This document shows positions 10,004 through 18,262 of a stretch of 38,058 nucleotides of DNA, one piece after another. The notes under the pieces were generated by a model. That model was not told where the DNA came from. It did not search any database and saw only the letters and a program-made list of their open reading frames with translations. Origin of the DNA: Halanaerobiales bacterium (GTDB lineage Bacteria > Bacillota > Halanaerobiia > Halanaerobiales > DTU029); contig JAKSCG010000056.1 in the NCBI GenBank assembly GCA_022360715.1, positions 1-38,058 of the forward strand, in the 5' to 3' direction. Position numbers and translations under genes: made by a program. Every line of letters begins with the position of its first letter. Position 1 is the stretch's first letter.

Positions 10004-10699
10004 TTATAAAACAACCTTTCGCAAGACAAATAAATCTTTTCGGTAAGCTTCCGCTTTTAAAACAAAATTAAAGCGATTGTAGTCCAGACATAGTTCAAAA
10101 TCTCTGGGCGGAGACCAGGCCCGGTTAGCCGGATTAAAAAATCTCTTCCCGCTCCCCCGGCGCAACTGCTGCCTGACCTTAGTCAGGTCTGTCTCCCTTC
10201 CCTCCAACAAATCCCTGATATAATGGGCACAGAAAAGATCCTCATCCGCCGGAATCTGACCGGCATAGCCCATAGCGACCAGCGAAAGGACCTCCGGATC
10301 TTCTTTCATAATATAATTAGCCACGGCCCGGGCATTAACAAAACTCCCGGTAATTACTTGCTCCGTCCGTCCGGCGGCCTTAACCAGACCCTGGGTACCG
10401 GCACTGGTCGAATGGACGATCAACTGCTCAGAAAAATCGACCCCTTCAATCAAGGCCGGGGAATTACCATAATCAAAACCGGCCAGGGTTTTCCCCTCCC
10501 TTTCACCGAGTAGGACCACCTCCGGGTTTTCTTTTTTTAACTGATAAGCTGTATCCAGCTCAGCTACCGGGATGATTGCTCTCGCCCCGTTATTGATCAA
10601 AAAACATGCAACGGAAAAAGCCCGGAAGACATCAATAACTACCGCCAGCCCCTCTGCTTTTTCGGCCCCGTCCATTAGTTGTAAGACCTTGATCTCGAT
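10004..10699 (-). CDS. comB: 2-phosphosulfolactate phosphatase family protein (ComB-like)
   Basis: Mg-dependent phosphatase family that makes sulfolactate from phosphosulfolactate. Visible motifs: VVIDVFRAFSVACFLINNGA, LLGEREGKTLAGFDYGNSPA, STSAGTQGL and AMGYAGQIPADEDLFCAHYI. The first ATG in frame (10675) begins at MDGAEKAEGL and has no good ribosome binding site. The homologous frame continues eight codons upstream to IEIKVLQL, and AAAGGGGG sits 8 nt before an ATC codon at 10697-10699. Family members often begin MEIKxLQL (from memory), so translation may start at AUC, or the ATG may have been lost. If only the internal ATG is used, the product is 223 aa. Many bacteria carry ComB without a coenzyme M pathway, so the physiological role is uncertain. 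Confidence 0.85.
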   Translation of the reverse strand: MEIKVLQLMDGAEKAEGLAVVIDVFRAFSVACFLINNGARAIIPVAELDTAYQLKKENPEVVLLGEREGKTLAGFDYGNSPALIEGVDFSEQLIVHSTSAGTQGLVKAAGRTEQVITGSFVNARAVANYIMKEDPEVLSLVAMGYAGQIPADEDLFCAHYIRDLLEGRETDLTKVRQQLRRGSGKRFFNPANRAWSPPRDFELCLDYNRFNFVLKAEAYRKDLFVLRKVVL

Positions 10700-10742
10700 C
10701 TGATTCGCCCCCTTTCCTCCTAACTTAAATTATCCATCTCCT

Positions 10743-10799
10743 CTAAATGAAAAAGTTACCTATATCCAATACGGTCAGATAAACCATTAAACCCATCAT
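10743..10799 (-). CDS. Possible micro-ORF, hydrophobic 18-aa peptide
   Basis: An ATG at 10799 is preceded by GAGGAGG with 8-nt spacing and opens a reading frame for MMGLMVYLTVLDIGNFFI. The peptide is strongly hydrophobic, like a mini membrane peptide. It fills most of the 122-nt gap between the flavin-binding protein gene and comB, in the same direction. Expression is unproven. The strong ribosome binding site is the main evidence. It could also be chance, or a leader that couples translation. Confidence 0.25.
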   Translation of the reverse strand: MMGLMVYLTVLDIGNFFI

Positions 10800-10821
10800 C
10801 AATACGGCCTCCTCATCGTGA

Positions 10822-11283
10822 TCAATATCCTGATTTTTTACCGCTAATCTCTTCGATGGTTACCTTGATTACCGTTACCCTACTTATGGCCTGAGCAGGA
10901 ATTTCTCCGCTTGGCTCCGGTGAATAATGATTTACAATTATTTGTAAACCGCCCCTCTTCTCCTCAACACTTTTCAGAATTTCAGCCTTCCCCCAACCAA
11001 TTACACTCCGGTAGCGGGTAGTCCAGCTACAGGATCGCTCTCCGGCTACAATTTCAGTATCAATATCTATTTCAAAACATACCCGCTGATTTTTTCTTAG
11101 TAACTCAATTTTTTTCCCTTCCGGGGCTGAATGAAAGTATAAACAATTATCCTGATAACCAAAATTGAGGGGAACAATATAGGGCTGTTGCTGATCGATT
11201 AACCCCAGTCTACAGACTTCAGCCCTGGCGATAATCTGCTCTATTTCCGCTCTGTCGGTAATCTCTTTATCTTTTCGCCGCAT
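10822..11283 (-). CDS. Pyridoxamine 5'-phosphate oxidase-family (NimA-like) flavin-binding protein
   Basis: Split-barrel FMN-binding fold of 153 aa. Motifs typical of the NimA/5-nitroimidazole family: CRLGLIDQQQPYIVPLNFGY (about 24-43), LYFHSAPEGKKIELL and VCFEIDIDTEIV, followed by YRSVIGWGKAEIL. Members bind FMN and reduce small molecules, but the true substrates are mostly unknown. GAAAGGAG precedes the ATG. It begins 22 nt after the SIR2-domain gene. Confidence 0.85.
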   Translation of the reverse strand: MRRKDKEITDRAEIEQIIARAEVCRLGLIDQQQPYIVPLNFGYQDNCLYFHSAPEGKKIELLRKNQRVCFEIDIDTEIVAGERSCSWTTRYRSVIGWGKAEILKSVEEKRGGLQIIVNHYSPEPSGEIPAQAISRVTVIKVTIEEISGKKSGY

Positions 11284-11305
11284 TTTCTGCTCCTTTCACG
11301 ATCAT

Positions 11306-12442
11306 CTAAACTAATGATAGTATTTCCGACCAATCGGCTGCTTCAATTGCAGCCGGATAGTGAACAACCCTTGCCGCCGCTTGCCACTTCGGCCAGTTGT
11401 TCCTGATTCCGGCCGGGGCCTGCTCAATGGTTTGCTCCGGGGTCGGTCCGAGCAAAACGATCCGTTTATTTGCGGCTGACTGCAGCCAGTTAATCAGCCA
11501 GGAGTTGATTCCCCGGTCACCAAAACTGTACCCGGATATAATCAGCAGCTCTGTCCGGGGGAGAAGACGATAAAAATAATAATGGAGATCTACATAGATA
11601 CTGCGGTTATACTCCAATATTTTATTTGTCCGGCCAGTTAAGATTAAGGGACGATCGGTAATATCATTATACCCTAGAACTGCCTTTTTGTCTTTCAAAA
11701 ATCCGATACAGCCAAAAAAATCCCGGCGGCATTGCCCTGTAGCTGTCAGGGGAGAGAAATGGTACCAGTTCACTGAACCGTGCAACTTCAATAAATTTAC
11801 CCGGTCGGCAGTCAAAAATAATTCTGGCTGCCAGGGTCTAAGTCGATCTTCCCCCCTACCAAAACCATCACAATAGTTGATCTCTTCCTGCCGGAAATAC
11901 CGCTCCAGCACCAGGTCATGATTTAAGGAGAAGAAATTTACCCGCTGCCAGCCGGAAGCATTAATCGCCTTTTTAAGCACAGCCAGATAGTCCAGCTTGG
12001 GGGTATCCTTGGCCAGTAAAAAAGCCAGCAGATCGATGATATAATTAGTGGCAAGTCCGGCCAACCTGATCATCGGTGCCGGAGAAAACGACCCCTGGGG
12101 CTGCTTTTGGGCCGCAATCAGTTCTCTGACAAAACAAGAAACAACCGGGTTATTATCTTCAGTAGTAAAATCCCTGATTTGAGCAGCTAAATAATAAAGG
12201 TCTTCGTAATTTAAGCCCCTCTCCTGATAAAAGCCGGTTGTACTCTTTTTAATCAATTGTAAAAAGGTCAGTACTTCCTGAACAGTAGGGTCGTGCGCAA
12301 CTGCTTGCTGAACGACAAATTTCCCGGCCCGGCTATACTGCACCCCTTGCCCTGATAGTAAATACTTCGTGATCTCAGCGGTAGTCGGTATCTGAGCCGG
12401 CAGAGAGACCCCAGCCCCTAGCAAAAAGGATAAGTCACCCAT
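11306..12442 (-). CDS. SIR2-like domain protein (putative NAD hydrolase or deacylase)
   Basis: 378 aa from the ATG at 12442, chosen because AAAGGTGG sits 6 nt upstream and the reading starts MGDLSFLLGAGVS, the natural N-terminus of this family. Conserved elements: GAGVS at 9-13 (NAD phosphate loop), SLNHDLVLER with N-x-D at 174-176, KLHGSVNW with the catalytic histidine at about 221, and SGYSFGDRGIN near 303-313. All residues expected for NAD cleavage are present. Prokaryotic SIR2-domain proteins of this type are often antiphage NADases, but there is no fused sensor domain and no classic defence neighbour. The gene begins one base after the RdhA-like gene stops, with its ribosome binding site inside that gene, so the two are translationally coupled. 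Confidence 0.8.
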   Translation of the reverse strand: MGDLSFLLGAGVSLPAQIPTTAEITKYLLSGQGVQYSRAGKFVVQQAVAHDPTVQEVLTFLQLIKKSTTGFYQERGLNYEDLYYLAAQIRDFTTEDNNPVVSCFVRELIAAQKQPQGSFSPAPMIRLAGLATNYIIDLLAFLLAKDTPKLDYLAVLKKAINASGWQRVNFFSLNHDLVLERYFRQEEINYCDGFGRGEDRLRPWQPELFLTADRVNLLKLHGSVNWYHFSPLTATGQCRRDFFGCIGFLKDKKAVLGYNDITDRPLILTGRTNKILEYNRSIYVDLHYYFYRLLPRTELLIISGYSFGDRGINSWLINWLQSAANKRIVLLGPTPEQTIEQAPAGIRNNWPKWQAAARVVHYPAAIEAADWSEILSLV

Positions 12443-12443
12443 T

Positions 12444-13436
12444 TCATCCACCTTTATGATTAGAATAGGGGCAAACTGAAATACAGCTTGAACATTCTCC
12501 CCCGTTATCGATCCAGAATTGATAGCACAGATCGGCATGAACCGCCCAGCGTCTTAAACCCCGGTTATTACTACGCGAGAAGATTCGAAATGAAGGATTG
12601 TCGGCAAACTGGATAGCTCCTACCGCACAAGCGTCGGCACACAGTTTACATTTCATACAGAACTCTTTAACTCCAAAAAGGCGGGGTTGGTCAAGCTGTA
12701 GCGGCATATCGGTAAAAATCTTACAGATCTTGATACAAGAACCAAACTCCGGTGTTATTAACAGACCATTCCGGCCCAGCTCTCCCAACCCGGCCGCAAT
12801 AGCCAGCGGAATGCTTAATGCTATATTATTCCCCATCGGAATTGCTTTATATCCCAGATGACGGATAAACTGAGCCATGCAACCGATTAAAAAGGCCATC
12901 CGGGAATAACCGAGGTCATTTTCCGTACAGGCCGATATGGCCGGAGATTTTTTGATCTCCTTAATATCCATTCCAATTATCATTACAATGGCATATTGAT
13001 ATTCTTGGGGTATTACTATTGGACCACCCCTACCGTCAAAGGAATACAACCAGTCCTCAGCAAGCTGGGTGACCCCCACCCTTGAAGCCCCGTATAGCTG
13101 GGCGCTTGCTTTAACCTCTGCTGTAAACCGGTCCAGATCTTTAATCTGATACTGAGCCATATCTACATCCTGCATAGTGGAATTGGCCTTACCCATCTTT
13201 TCCCAGCTAAAGGCTTCATGGAAGTAATTATATACAGCCCAGGCCCCCTGGGCCCTGGCAAACTCAAGCTGCGAATAACCGTCTTTATCTTCACTAATTA
13301 TTTTATTCACATTTTCGTACATATCATGGTTAAAAAAGGGGGCAGTTGCATCCAGGTCTTTTCGATTGAAAATAGTATTCCTCTGGTCAAAACGCCGGTA
13401 ATTTTTTTGATCCATATAGTCGAATAAACAGCTCAC
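12444..13436 (-). CDS. Reductive dehalogenase-like (RdhA-like) Fe-S/corrinoid protein, cytosolic
   Basis: 330 aa. The middle (about 145-255) has the RdhA corrinoid-domain pattern: GYSRMAFLIGCMAQFIRHLG, AIPMGNNIALSIPLAIAAG and LGELGRNGLLITPEFG. The C-terminus has two 4Fe-4S motifs, CMKCKLCADAC (C260, C263, C266, C270) and C304...CSSCISVC (C315, C318, C322). There is no Tat signal and no RdhB-type anchor gene nearby, so this is not a typical respiratory dehalogenase. It ends only eight residues after the last cysteine, whereas RdhA proteins generally run on. QueG (epoxyqueuosine reductase) is a relative to consider, but the GLGELGRNGLLITP wording is RdhA-like. It starts at GTG with GGGAGGG upstream. 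The substrate is unknown. Confidence 0.8.
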   Translation of the reverse strand: MSCLFDYMDQKNYRRFDQRNTIFNRKDLDATAPFFNHDMYENVNKIISEDKDGYSQLEFARAQGAWAVYNYFHEAFSWEKMGKANSTMQDVDMAQYQIKDLDRFTAEVKASAQLYGASRVGVTQLAEDWLYSFDGRGGPIVIPQEYQYAIVMIIGMDIKEIKKSPAISACTENDLGYSRMAFLIGCMAQFIRHLGYKAIPMGNNIALSIPLAIAAGLGELGRNGLLITPEFGSCIKICKIFTDMPLQLDQPRLFGVKEFCMKCKLCADACAVGAIQFADNPSFRIFSRSNNRGLRRWAVHADLCYQFWIDNGGECSSCISVCPYSNHKGG

Positions 13437-13486
13437 CCCATTACCCTCCCCTTAAAACCAATTACTTAAACAAAAATTGCTATATG

Positions 13487-14581
13487 CTAATAAGAAGTCC
13501 TTAAGCGCTGTTCCCTGGCATGCTGTTCAAGGGCCAGCTCGATCAGCCGATCAATTAAATCAGGGTAAGGAAGCCCACTGACCTCCCATAACTTGGGATA
13601 CATACTTATTCTGGTAAATCCCGGTATAGTGTTAATCTCATTAATAATTAGCTCGTCTTCTTCGGTCAGGAAGAAATCGACCCGGGCCATTCCCCGACAG
13701 CATAAGACCTGAAATGATTTGATGGCCAATTCCTGCACCTTTTGGACCAGATCACCCGGTAGTTGGGCAGGAATATCGAGTAAGGCCCCCTGTTCGTCAA
13801 TATACTTAGCCTCATAGGAATAGAACTCAGCCTGGGGTAAAATCTCCCCGGGCAAGGAAGCAATCGGCTGCTCGTTCCCCAGGACCGAACACTCAATCTC
13901 CCGCCCCTTAATATATTCTTCAATCATGATTTTATTGTCAAATTGCCAGGCCCGGGCCAGGGCGAACTTAAAATCCTCTTCACTTTTCACCTTAGAGATC
14001 CCCACCGAAGAACCGAGGTTGGCCGGCTTCAAAAAAAAGGGAAGACCCAGTTCTCGCTTAAGCTCAGCAAAATCCAATTGTTCCCGGGTCTCCTGCTCAA
14101 AAACTAAAAACCGGGGAATCGGCAAATCGGCATCTCTTAACAGTCGCTTCATCACGTCCTTATCCATCCCGACGGCCGATCCAAGCACCCCGGCCCCGAC
14201 AAAAGGAATATTGGCCAGTTTTAACAAACCCTGAATTGTCCCGTCCTCACCATAAGGGCCGTGCAGAACCGGGAAGATCACATCAATTTTACCCAGACTC
14301 CGGCCTTCAGCAAGATTGAACAGTTGATGCGACTGTTCCCCCGGGATCAGAGCCACTTCCTGATTTGATTTGTTCAGTCGGATCAGCCGGGGATTATGAT
14401 CATTTAACAAAAACTGACTGGCTTGATTTAAATACCATCGCCCTTTTTTATCCATCCCGATTAACACGATCTCATATTTTTCCTGATCCAGGGCCGCAAT
14501 TATATTTTTAGCTGACTGTAGAGAAACCTCGTGTTCAGCTGATTTTCCGCCGAAAATAATCCCTAATCTGATTTTATCCAT
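13487..14581 (-). CDS. ddl: D-alanine--D-alanine ligase
   Basis: ATP-grasp ligase that makes the D-Ala-D-Ala dipeptide for peptidoglycan, 364 aa. Motifs: GIIFGGKSAEHEVSLQSAKN (8-27), FPVLHGPYGEDGTIQGLL, PFVGAGVLGSAVGMDKDVMK, the ATP-grasp lysine region FFLKPANLGSSVGISKV, VLGNEQPIASLPGEI, and the metal-binding end VDFFLTEEDELIINEINTIPGF. AAAGGGGGTATTT precedes the ATG. The reactive Y/F position that separates D-Ala from D-lactate ligases cannot be judged safely without alignment. Confidence 0.96.
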   Translation of the reverse strand: MDKIRLGIIFGGKSAEHEVSLQSAKNIIAALDQEKYEIVLIGMDKKGRWYLNQASQFLLNDHNPRLIRLNKSNQEVALIPGEQSHQLFNLAEGRSLGKIDVIFPVLHGPYGEDGTIQGLLKLANIPFVGAGVLGSAVGMDKDVMKRLLRDADLPIPRFLVFEQETREQLDFAELKRELGLPFFLKPANLGSSVGISKVKSEEDFKFALARAWQFDNKIMIEEYIKGREIECSVLGNEQPIASLPGEILPQAEFYSYEAKYIDEQGALLDIPAQLPGDLVQKVQELAIKSFQVLCCRGMARVDFFLTEEDELIINEINTIPGFTRISMYPKLWEVSGLPYPDLIDRLIELALEQHAREQRLRTSY

Positions 14582-14627
14582 AAATACCCCCTTTAAGCCT
14601 TTTTACTATATCCCTTTATTCTTATTA

Positions 14628-15347
14628 TTAATGATTCTGGATTATTCTATCTCTTGATTTTTGGGTATGATATAGCTGTAAAACATCCCTGACCAGTCCA
14701 ATCTCCTCTTTTGAAAAGGAAACCGGGTAAATTAAACTTGATAATTTACCTTCTTGCCGGGCCAGACTTTCCCATTCGGCCGGACTAAGCTCAGCCAGGC
14801 GAGCCAGAGCCAGATGCATCCTCTGCAAAAAAGCAGTTGTTTTATCAACAACAAAATGCTGACCGGTTAAGACGCGGATTGTCCGGTCGAGCCCGCGCAC
14901 CAGGGGTGGAAGCTGATAGAAAACCTTACTCAGCGCCGTTACTTGCCGGCCCTCCATCCGATAAATCGTCTCCATCTGTACGGCACAGTTAAACTCAATC
15001 CCTTTTTTCAGGATCAGTTGGCCGGAAAAAACAAACTCCGTACCGGTCATTTGCTCGATTTGGAGCAGACTACCGGCGCGGATCGTCGCTTTACTCCGGA
15101 TCGCAAAACGGTTAGCACTAATTCGCTCAATCAAATAAGCCTTTTCTTCTTCCCGGAGAAACAGGGTGATCAATTTCCCCAGCAGCACAAAGTTATCGGG
15201 ATCAAACAAATGATCAAAAATCAAATGTAGTTCAGCAGGCAGGCTTTCCGTTACCGTAAAACTATCCCCCGCTTCCTGCCCGGCAGCAGTTATCATTCCG
15301 GAAAAAAGCAGTAAAAATAATATGATAAGAGTTATTGGTAATTTCAT
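14628..15347 (-). CDS. Secreted or envelope protein of unknown function
   Basis: 239 aa that I do not recognise. A clear signal peptide opens the protein: MKLP, then a hydrophobic core ITLIILFLLLFSGMITA, with likely cleavage at AAG-QE. The rest is soluble and mixed alpha/beta, with no cysteine pair or known motif. The stretch IRAGSLLQIEQMTGTEFVFSG resembles a beta-rich lipid- or sugar-contacting domain, but that is only a guess. AAAGGATTGAT precedes the ATG. It starts 22 nt after the zincin-like gene, so the two may act together at the cell surface. Confidence 0.65.
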   Translation of the reverse strand: MKLPITLIILFLLLFSGMITAAGQEAGDSFTVTESLPAELHLIFDHLFDPDNFVLLGKLITLFLREEEKAYLIERISANRFAIRSKATIRAGSLLQIEQMTGTEFVFSGQLILKKGIEFNCAVQMETIYRMEGRQVTALSKVFYQLPPLVRGLDRTIRVLTGQHFVVDKTTAFLQRMHLALARLAELSPAEWESLARQEGKLSSLIYPVSFSKEEIGLVRDVLQLYHTQKSRDRIIQNH

Positions 15348-15369
15348 ATCAATCCTTTTGCCCCTTGTA

Positions 15370-16269
15370 TTAATTAAAAAGAATATCCTTTATTTTTGGA
15401 GAAACCTTTAATGATATAACACCTTCGTCACCCATCACTATACCTGTAAAAAACTCTGCCAGGGTTTCTTCTGGATGGAAAAAATCATGGGCGCTGCTAT
15501 AAACCTGTTCTTCCAGTCCATCAACCTCATTCCGGTTGAGCAGGACAGGATTACCATCTTTCGCTGCTACCCTCCAGGACTTATTCTCTTTTGTTAAAAC
15601 CAGTAACTTTACAGTAACACTATTTAAAATATCCTGTCCACTATCAACATTAGCAAAACCCTTTTCCAGGAAAACAACCGGTAAAACCGCTACCTTCTTC
15701 TTTCGGTAAAAAACCGAGATAAAATAATTATTATAGGGGGCATCAGGGTTAGTCAGTTTGCGGGATAATAATTCCCCGGGTATCTCTATCTCATTAATCT
15801 TATTAAACCCCAACAGTCCGTATAAAATATTCCTGACACCGGGAAAGGTTCGGGAAATAACATGGAAGATTTCATGGATAATAAGTCTTTCCAGCTTCCG
15901 GTTATCATAACTTTGCAGGCGGGCCTCCGGTAATATAATTGCACCGGCCCGGCTATAGGCCGAATTCCATTCTTCCTTTCCATTTGTTTTAATAAAAGAA
16001 ATAGGCTGCCCAATATTCAATCTAATTTTCGCTAATCTATGCTGAACATAATCCAGTATACCATTAAGCCGGTTAATCTCCTTTTCTGTCCAGGGTAATA
16101 CACAGCCGTTTAAAAAGTCAGCAAATTCTTTGTTCGATATGGACGTACTTTTCTTTGCACGTAATAAACGTTCGCCAGCAGTTAACCTGGTTAAATATTC
16201 ATCTTCTGCGCCCAGGATTTCCTGCCCTCCATTTATATCAGCAAAAGCAAATTCAATCATTCTCATCAT
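15370..16269 (-). CDS. Zincin-like protein with HEIFH motif
   Basis: 299 aa. The motif LERLIIHEIFHVISR (H132, E133, H136) is a classic HExxH zinc-protease signature. A possible third ligand is in HPEETLAEFF (about 265-274). No signal peptide or membrane segment is seen, so the protein appears cytosolic. I do not recognise the family. Three in-frame ATGs open the gene (MMRM), with AAGGG close upstream. The third, at 16260, may be the true start. It lies between the methyltransferase and the secreted-protein gene. Catalytic activity is inferred from the motif only. Confidence 0.65.
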   Translation of the reverse strand: MMRMIEFAFADINGGQEILGAEDEYLTRLTAGERLLRAKKSTSISNKEFADFLNGCVLPWTEKEINRLNGILDYVQHRLAKIRLNIGQPISFIKTNGKEEWNSAYSRAGAIILPEARLQSYDNRKLERLIIHEIFHVISRTFPGVRNILYGLLGFNKINEIEIPGELLSRKLTNPDAPYNNYFISVFYRKKKVAVLPVVFLEKGFANVDSGQDILNSVTVKLLVLTKENKSWRVAAKDGNPVLLNRNEVDGLEEQVYSSAHDFFHPEETLAEFFTGIVMGDEGVISLKVSPKIKDILFN

Positions 16270-16319
16270 CCCTTAATCTCGAGCGCTAAATTACAATCCC
16301 TTATTTATAGTTTATCCCT

Positions 16320-16928
16320 CTATACCTTTTTCCCAATATAATCTATAAAGACCTGTAATATTTTTCGCCCGTCATAAATCCTTTCTAGATACCTCTTTTC
16401 GCGATGAATAATCTCCTGACCGGCAAACAAACTATCCGCCTCATTATCTCTATGGAAACTATGGACTACCTTTTTTTCCTCTTCCTGTATAAACTCATTT
16501 TCTCCGATCTTTTCACCCTCTCCGCACATTGCATCATCAATAGAAAGTAAGTTTATAAAAGTTAATCCCCCCGATTTTAATACCCGGAAAATTTGATTAA
16601 CAGAATGTTTAATCTCCTCTTTGCTCATATGAAAGATTGAATTATAGGAATAAGCAAAACTGAAGCTCTCATCCGGAAATTTCAATTCCCTCATATCACC
16701 AGGGACAATATTTAAATTTACACCATATTTTTCCGTAAATTGATCTGCTCTTGCTAGAGATCTGCTGGATATATCTATCCCAGTAGTCTGATAACCGTAC
16801 TGATGAAAAAGTAATAATGGCGGAAGGTTTCCGCCCGCACCACAATCCAGTATGTTTTTTTCAAGTCCTGATTCCTCGGTAAAATGAAGGAATTTATATA
16901 AAGGATAAGCCCTTACAACTGGCAGCAT
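16320..16928 (-). CDS. Class I SAM-dependent methyltransferase
   Basis: 202 aa. Motif I is ILDCGAGGNLPPLLLF (26-41), the acidic residue after strand 2 is in YQTTGIDISSRSLARA, followed by NIVPGDMRELKFPDESFSFAYSYNSIFHM and the post-motif VLKSGGLTFINLLS. This is a Methyltransf_11/25-type small-molecule methyltransferase. The substrate cannot be told. GAGGGGAAATAAAG precedes the ATG. The gene stands apart from its neighbours by 50-67 nt. Confidence 0.85.
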   Translation of the reverse strand: MLPVVRAYPLYKFLHFTEESGLEKNILDCGAGGNLPPLLLFHQYGYQTTGIDISSRSLARADQFTEKYGVNLNIVPGDMRELKFPDESFSFAYSYNSIFHMSKEEIKHSVNQIFRVLKSGGLTFINLLSIDDAMCGEGEKIGENEFIQEEEKKVVHSFHRDNEADSLFAGQEIIHREKRYLERIYDGRKILQVFIDYIGKKV

Positions 16929-16994
16929 CTTTATTTCCCCCTCATCGCTATGTTTACTCTTGTCCTATTTTGTCTTTTAATCTAATCCTTGGCC

Positions 16995-17738
16995 TTAATT
17001 ATCAATTTTTCCGACTGAAGCAAGGTAGATAGTAAACTCCTCCTCACCATCTACTCCCAATAGTTGATCTATTTTTTCCTGGTTATAAGCCCCGATCCCA
17101 CATGTACCAGCACCGATTGATTCACTGGCCAGATAGAGATTCTGGCAAAGATGACCGACATCAATGGCGATAACTTTATGGGAAAGGATACTATAACGCC
17201 ATTCCGTCCGATACGGAATTACTGTCCATACAAAGACAACGGCACTTTCCCCGACGAATCTTTGGTTACGACAAGCCTGATTAACCTGGCTCATTAAACC
17301 CTGGTCATGCCTTATTAACAGCAATTTGTGTTCCAGCGGGAGATAACGGTATAACCCGGGCTGAAACCCCTCGACCCGGTTGATCAGCAGATAGGTTTCA
17401 AAGGGATGACGGGCACCGGCAGACGGTACTGTCCGCAATCTATCGTTTTCCTGATCAGCTCCCTGAGTTGCCCAGAGCAAGTAAGACAGCTCCTCCCGGT
17501 TTAAAGGAAGTTGTTGATACTTCCTTCTGCTCCTCCTTTGTCCAATTATTTCCTTCAAAGATTGCTGCCCGACCTTTAAGTCAGCCGCAGCGACTAAATC
17601 AAATAATTGGCTATCAGCCGGATAAGTCTTTTGCCGGGGAGGCATCGGAATATCTTTGGTCTGATCCCGTTCCAGTTGCTCCCACTGCTCCCAATCGGTA
17701 GCCTGCAAAAACCCCCGTAATTGCTCGATTTTTTCCAT
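16995..17738 (-). CDS. SagB/ThcOx-type nitroreductase-family oxidoreductase
   Basis: 247 aa, FMN-binding nitroreductase fold of the SagB type. Motifs: IIGQRRSRRKYQQLPLNREELSYLLWATQG, TVPSAGARHPFETYLLI, LYRYLPLEHKLLLI, and the tail IDVGHLCQNLYLASESIGAGTCGIGAYNQEKID with VGKIDN. SagB proteins oxidise azolines in peptide natural products, but no cyclodehydratase or precursor peptide gene is near. Stand-alone members are common and of unknown substrate. I take the ATG at 17738 (MEKIEQL), with GGAG 7 nt upstream and the previous gene's stop adjacent. ATG 17750 is an alternative. Confidence 0.85.
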   Translation of the reverse strand: MEKIEQLRGFLQATDWEQWEQLERDQTKDIPMPPRQKTYPADSQLFDLVAAADLKVGQQSLKEIIGQRRSRRKYQQLPLNREELSYLLWATQGADQENDRLRTVPSAGARHPFETYLLINRVEGFQPGLYRYLPLEHKLLLIRHDQGLMSQVNQACRNQRFVGESAVVFVWTVIPYRTEWRYSILSHKVIAIDVGHLCQNLYLASESIGAGTCGIGAYNQEKIDQLLGVDGEEEFTIYLASVGKIDN

Positions 17739-17739
17739 T

Positions 17740-18150
17740 TTAATCTCCATTCCTTTCTCCCACAGGATTATTTTCAGTTCCTTCCCTGGTCCTTTTTTCC
17801 AGATAGCCGCCAAATAAGGCAAAAGGGATAGTTAAACCCAGCCCTAAAAGGGAAGTCCAGGTAAAAATTAAGGATGGAATACTTAAAAGAATTGACATTA
17901 ATAAAGAAGCTGTCCCAAAATACAAAGTATTCTTGATCAGCGAGTCTTTGGCGAGATGGGCGGTCACATATCCCCCGATCGAAGTACACAACAGTCCGAT
18001 TAACATATAGACTAGAATAAAGGGGGTCGACTGGCTCAGTACCTGGTAATCAACCTGGTTGGCCGTGACCATCACCGCTAGGATTAGTGAAAAAAACAGC
18101 GATAAAAAAATATCAGTAACAACTCCGATCACTACGGCTCTTAAATCCAT
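17740..18150 (-). CDS. Small integral membrane protein, unknown function
   Basis: 136 aa from the ATG at 18150 (MDLRAVVIGVV), which has AAAGGGGC close upstream. An upstream in-frame start at 18186 lacks this. About four hydrophobic helices can be seen (roughly residues 5-30, 45-65, 75-97 and 99-118), with a glycine-rich GLLCTSIGGYV in helix 2 and a charged C-terminal tail. This resembles small DUF-type Firmicute membrane proteins, but I cannot name the family. The stop codon lies one base before the SagB-type start, so the two are translationally coupled. Confidence 0.7.
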   Translation of the reverse strand: MDLRAVVIGVVTDIFLSLFFSLILAVMVTANQVDYQVLSQSTPFILVYMLIGLLCTSIGGYVTAHLAKDSLIKNTLYFGTASLLMSILLSIPSLIFTWTSLLGLGLTIPFALFGGYLEKRTREGTENNPVGERNGD

Positions 18151-18262
18151 TATAGCCCCTTTCCGCTCGAACCCGGGTCTGATCATCGCAACATATTTTT
18201 TTATATTTCTAGATCAAAGGACAAACACCTTCTTTATATTTAATTAATCTGGCTAAAATTTT

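Noticed and set aside
11306-12442. Calling the SIR2-domain gene a known antiphage system (Thoeris, DSR, pAgo-SIR2)
   Set aside because: No TIR, argonaute, phage-sensor domain or other defence gene is adjacent, and the protein has no fused sensor domain.
12444-13436. Calling the RdhA-like gene a respiratory reductive dehalogenase
   Set aside because: No Tat signal, no rdhB anchor, short N- and C-termini. Organohalide respiration cannot be claimed.
16995-17738. A SagBCD-type peptide natural product cluster
   Set aside because: No cyclodehydratase, precursor peptide or exporter next to the SagB-type gene.
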